DNA of 50,548 nucleotides, taken from NCBI GenBank assembly GCA_002688265.1, contig NZCK01000030.1, positions 1 through 50,548 on the forward strand. The letters are read 5' to 3'. The notes under the pieces were generated by a model, which was not told the DNA's origin, searched no databases, and saw nothing but the letters and a program-made list of their open reading frames with translations. The translations under genes and the position numbers were made by a program. Shown one piece after another: positions 50,245 through 50,548 of the stretch. Numbering within the stretch: position 1 is the first letter of the stretch; each line of letters begins with the position of its first letter. The DNA is from an archaeon (GTDB lineage Archaea > Nanobdellota > Nanobdellia > Woesearchaeales > GW2011-AR9).

Positions 50245-50548
50245 GGCGTTAGTGAGTGCACGCTGAAATTCTCGCGTTAGCTTGAACCTTACACGTCACT
50301 TCTATCAAACGGCTGTTATTGCCATGCCTCATACTATCTCTTTTTCGAGCTGCGCTTCGTGCTTAGATGCTTTCAGCACTTATCGTTTGGCGCGTAGCTG
50401 CCCGGCATACCTTATCAGATAACCGGTCGACCAGTGGCGCCGAGGCTCCGTTCCTCTCGTACTAAGAGCTCCTTACTCTCAGATAGTTAACAATTCTAGT
50501 AGATATCAAACAAACTGCCTCACAGCGTTCTGAACCCAGCTCACGATC
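50245..50548 (-). rRNA. rrl: 23S ribosomal RNA, 3' part only
   Basis: Reverse strand, running off the end of the window. Recognisable parts: TTAGTACGAGAGGAACGGAGCC (sarcin-ricin loop, central AGTACGAGAGGA), ACTGGT, ATAAGTGCTGAAAGCATCTAAGCACGAAG and the final AAGCTAACGCGAGAA part of the 3' domain. The 3' end is set near 50245 by position only. No 5S rRNA follows in the next 180 bases, which hold only two short TAGC...GCTA hairpins (near 50073 and 50140). Confidence 0.95.

Noticed and set aside
1-50548. CRISPR array, cas genes, transposase or integrase genes
   Set aside because: No regularly spaced repeats, and no encoded protein shows their motifs.

Overview
The window is AT-rich archaeal DNA, most likely from a DPANN archaeon of the Woesearchaeales/Pacearchaeales type (placement is my inference). 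Archaeal or archaeo-eukaryotic markers are L11, S17e, S24e, S27ae, L21e, Rpo4, Rpo7, Spt4, aIF2-gamma, Elp3, SepF, a prepilin peptidase with a pilin, and tRNA introns with bulge-helix-bulge splice sites. Genes are compact, and many single genes look leaderless: a TTTATAAA-type box lies about 26-30 bp before the start codon and there is no Shine-Dalgarno. GGTGA-type ribosome binding sites appear mainly inside operons.

Layout. 1-1.7 kb: small membrane proteins around rpl11. 1.8-12.3 kb: one giant reverse-strand gene for a roughly 3,520-residue surface protein (beta-helices, Ig-like repeats, LamG domains, TSP1-like motif, two membrane anchors). 12.4-17 kb: GNAT acetyltransferase, a membrane/coiled-coil protein, a cysteine-cluster protein and a lipoprotein MsrA-MsrB. 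17.1-19.2 kb: pilin, small membrane protein and prepilin peptidase. 19.2-22.3 kb: a coiled-coil pair with proline-rich tails, a mini-histone and a HIT protein. 22.3-24.4 kb: tRNA-Met with two introns, an antisense LAGLIDADG endonuclease bounded by a second degenerate tRNA 3' end, and two tRNA-Ser genes. 24.5-30.3 kb: PAS histidine kinase, VTT-type membrane protein, SPFH protein, DHH phosphoesterase, a double Fis-type HTH protein and two acyl-carrier-like proteins. 30.6-36.1 kb: information processing (rpo7-spt4-S24e-S27ae, UDG, S17e, Dus, aIF2-gamma). 36.1-43.7 kb: EEP nuclease-like protein, PAP2-like protein, SepF, a surface protein, pentapeptide repeats, Elp3, and L21e-rpo4-DUF655. 43.7-50.1 kb: mostly unknowns, plus a branched-chain aminotransferase, methyltransferase, exonuclease III and an MgtC-like protein. 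The last 304 bases are the 3' end of a reverse-strand 23S rRNA gene.

The most interesting signals cut across genes. (1) A family of 120-210 nt GC-richer, highly structured intergenic elements: three clear copies (18141, 21654, 39837), one likely antisense copy (30327) and one more distant relative (12977). They have compensatory stem changes and a conserved asymmetric internal loop. (2) A tRNA-Met with a second intron in the T arm, next to an endonuclease gene that takes its stop codon from the T loop. (3) Loss of zinc-binding cysteines in three core proteins encoded within 5 kb (Spt4, S27ae, aIF2-gamma). (4) A tRNA-Ser with the rare archaeal anticodon AGA. (5) A TATA palindrome exactly centred between two divergent leaderless genes. 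(6) A tandem acyl-carrier-like pair in which only one copy keeps the phosphopantetheine serine.
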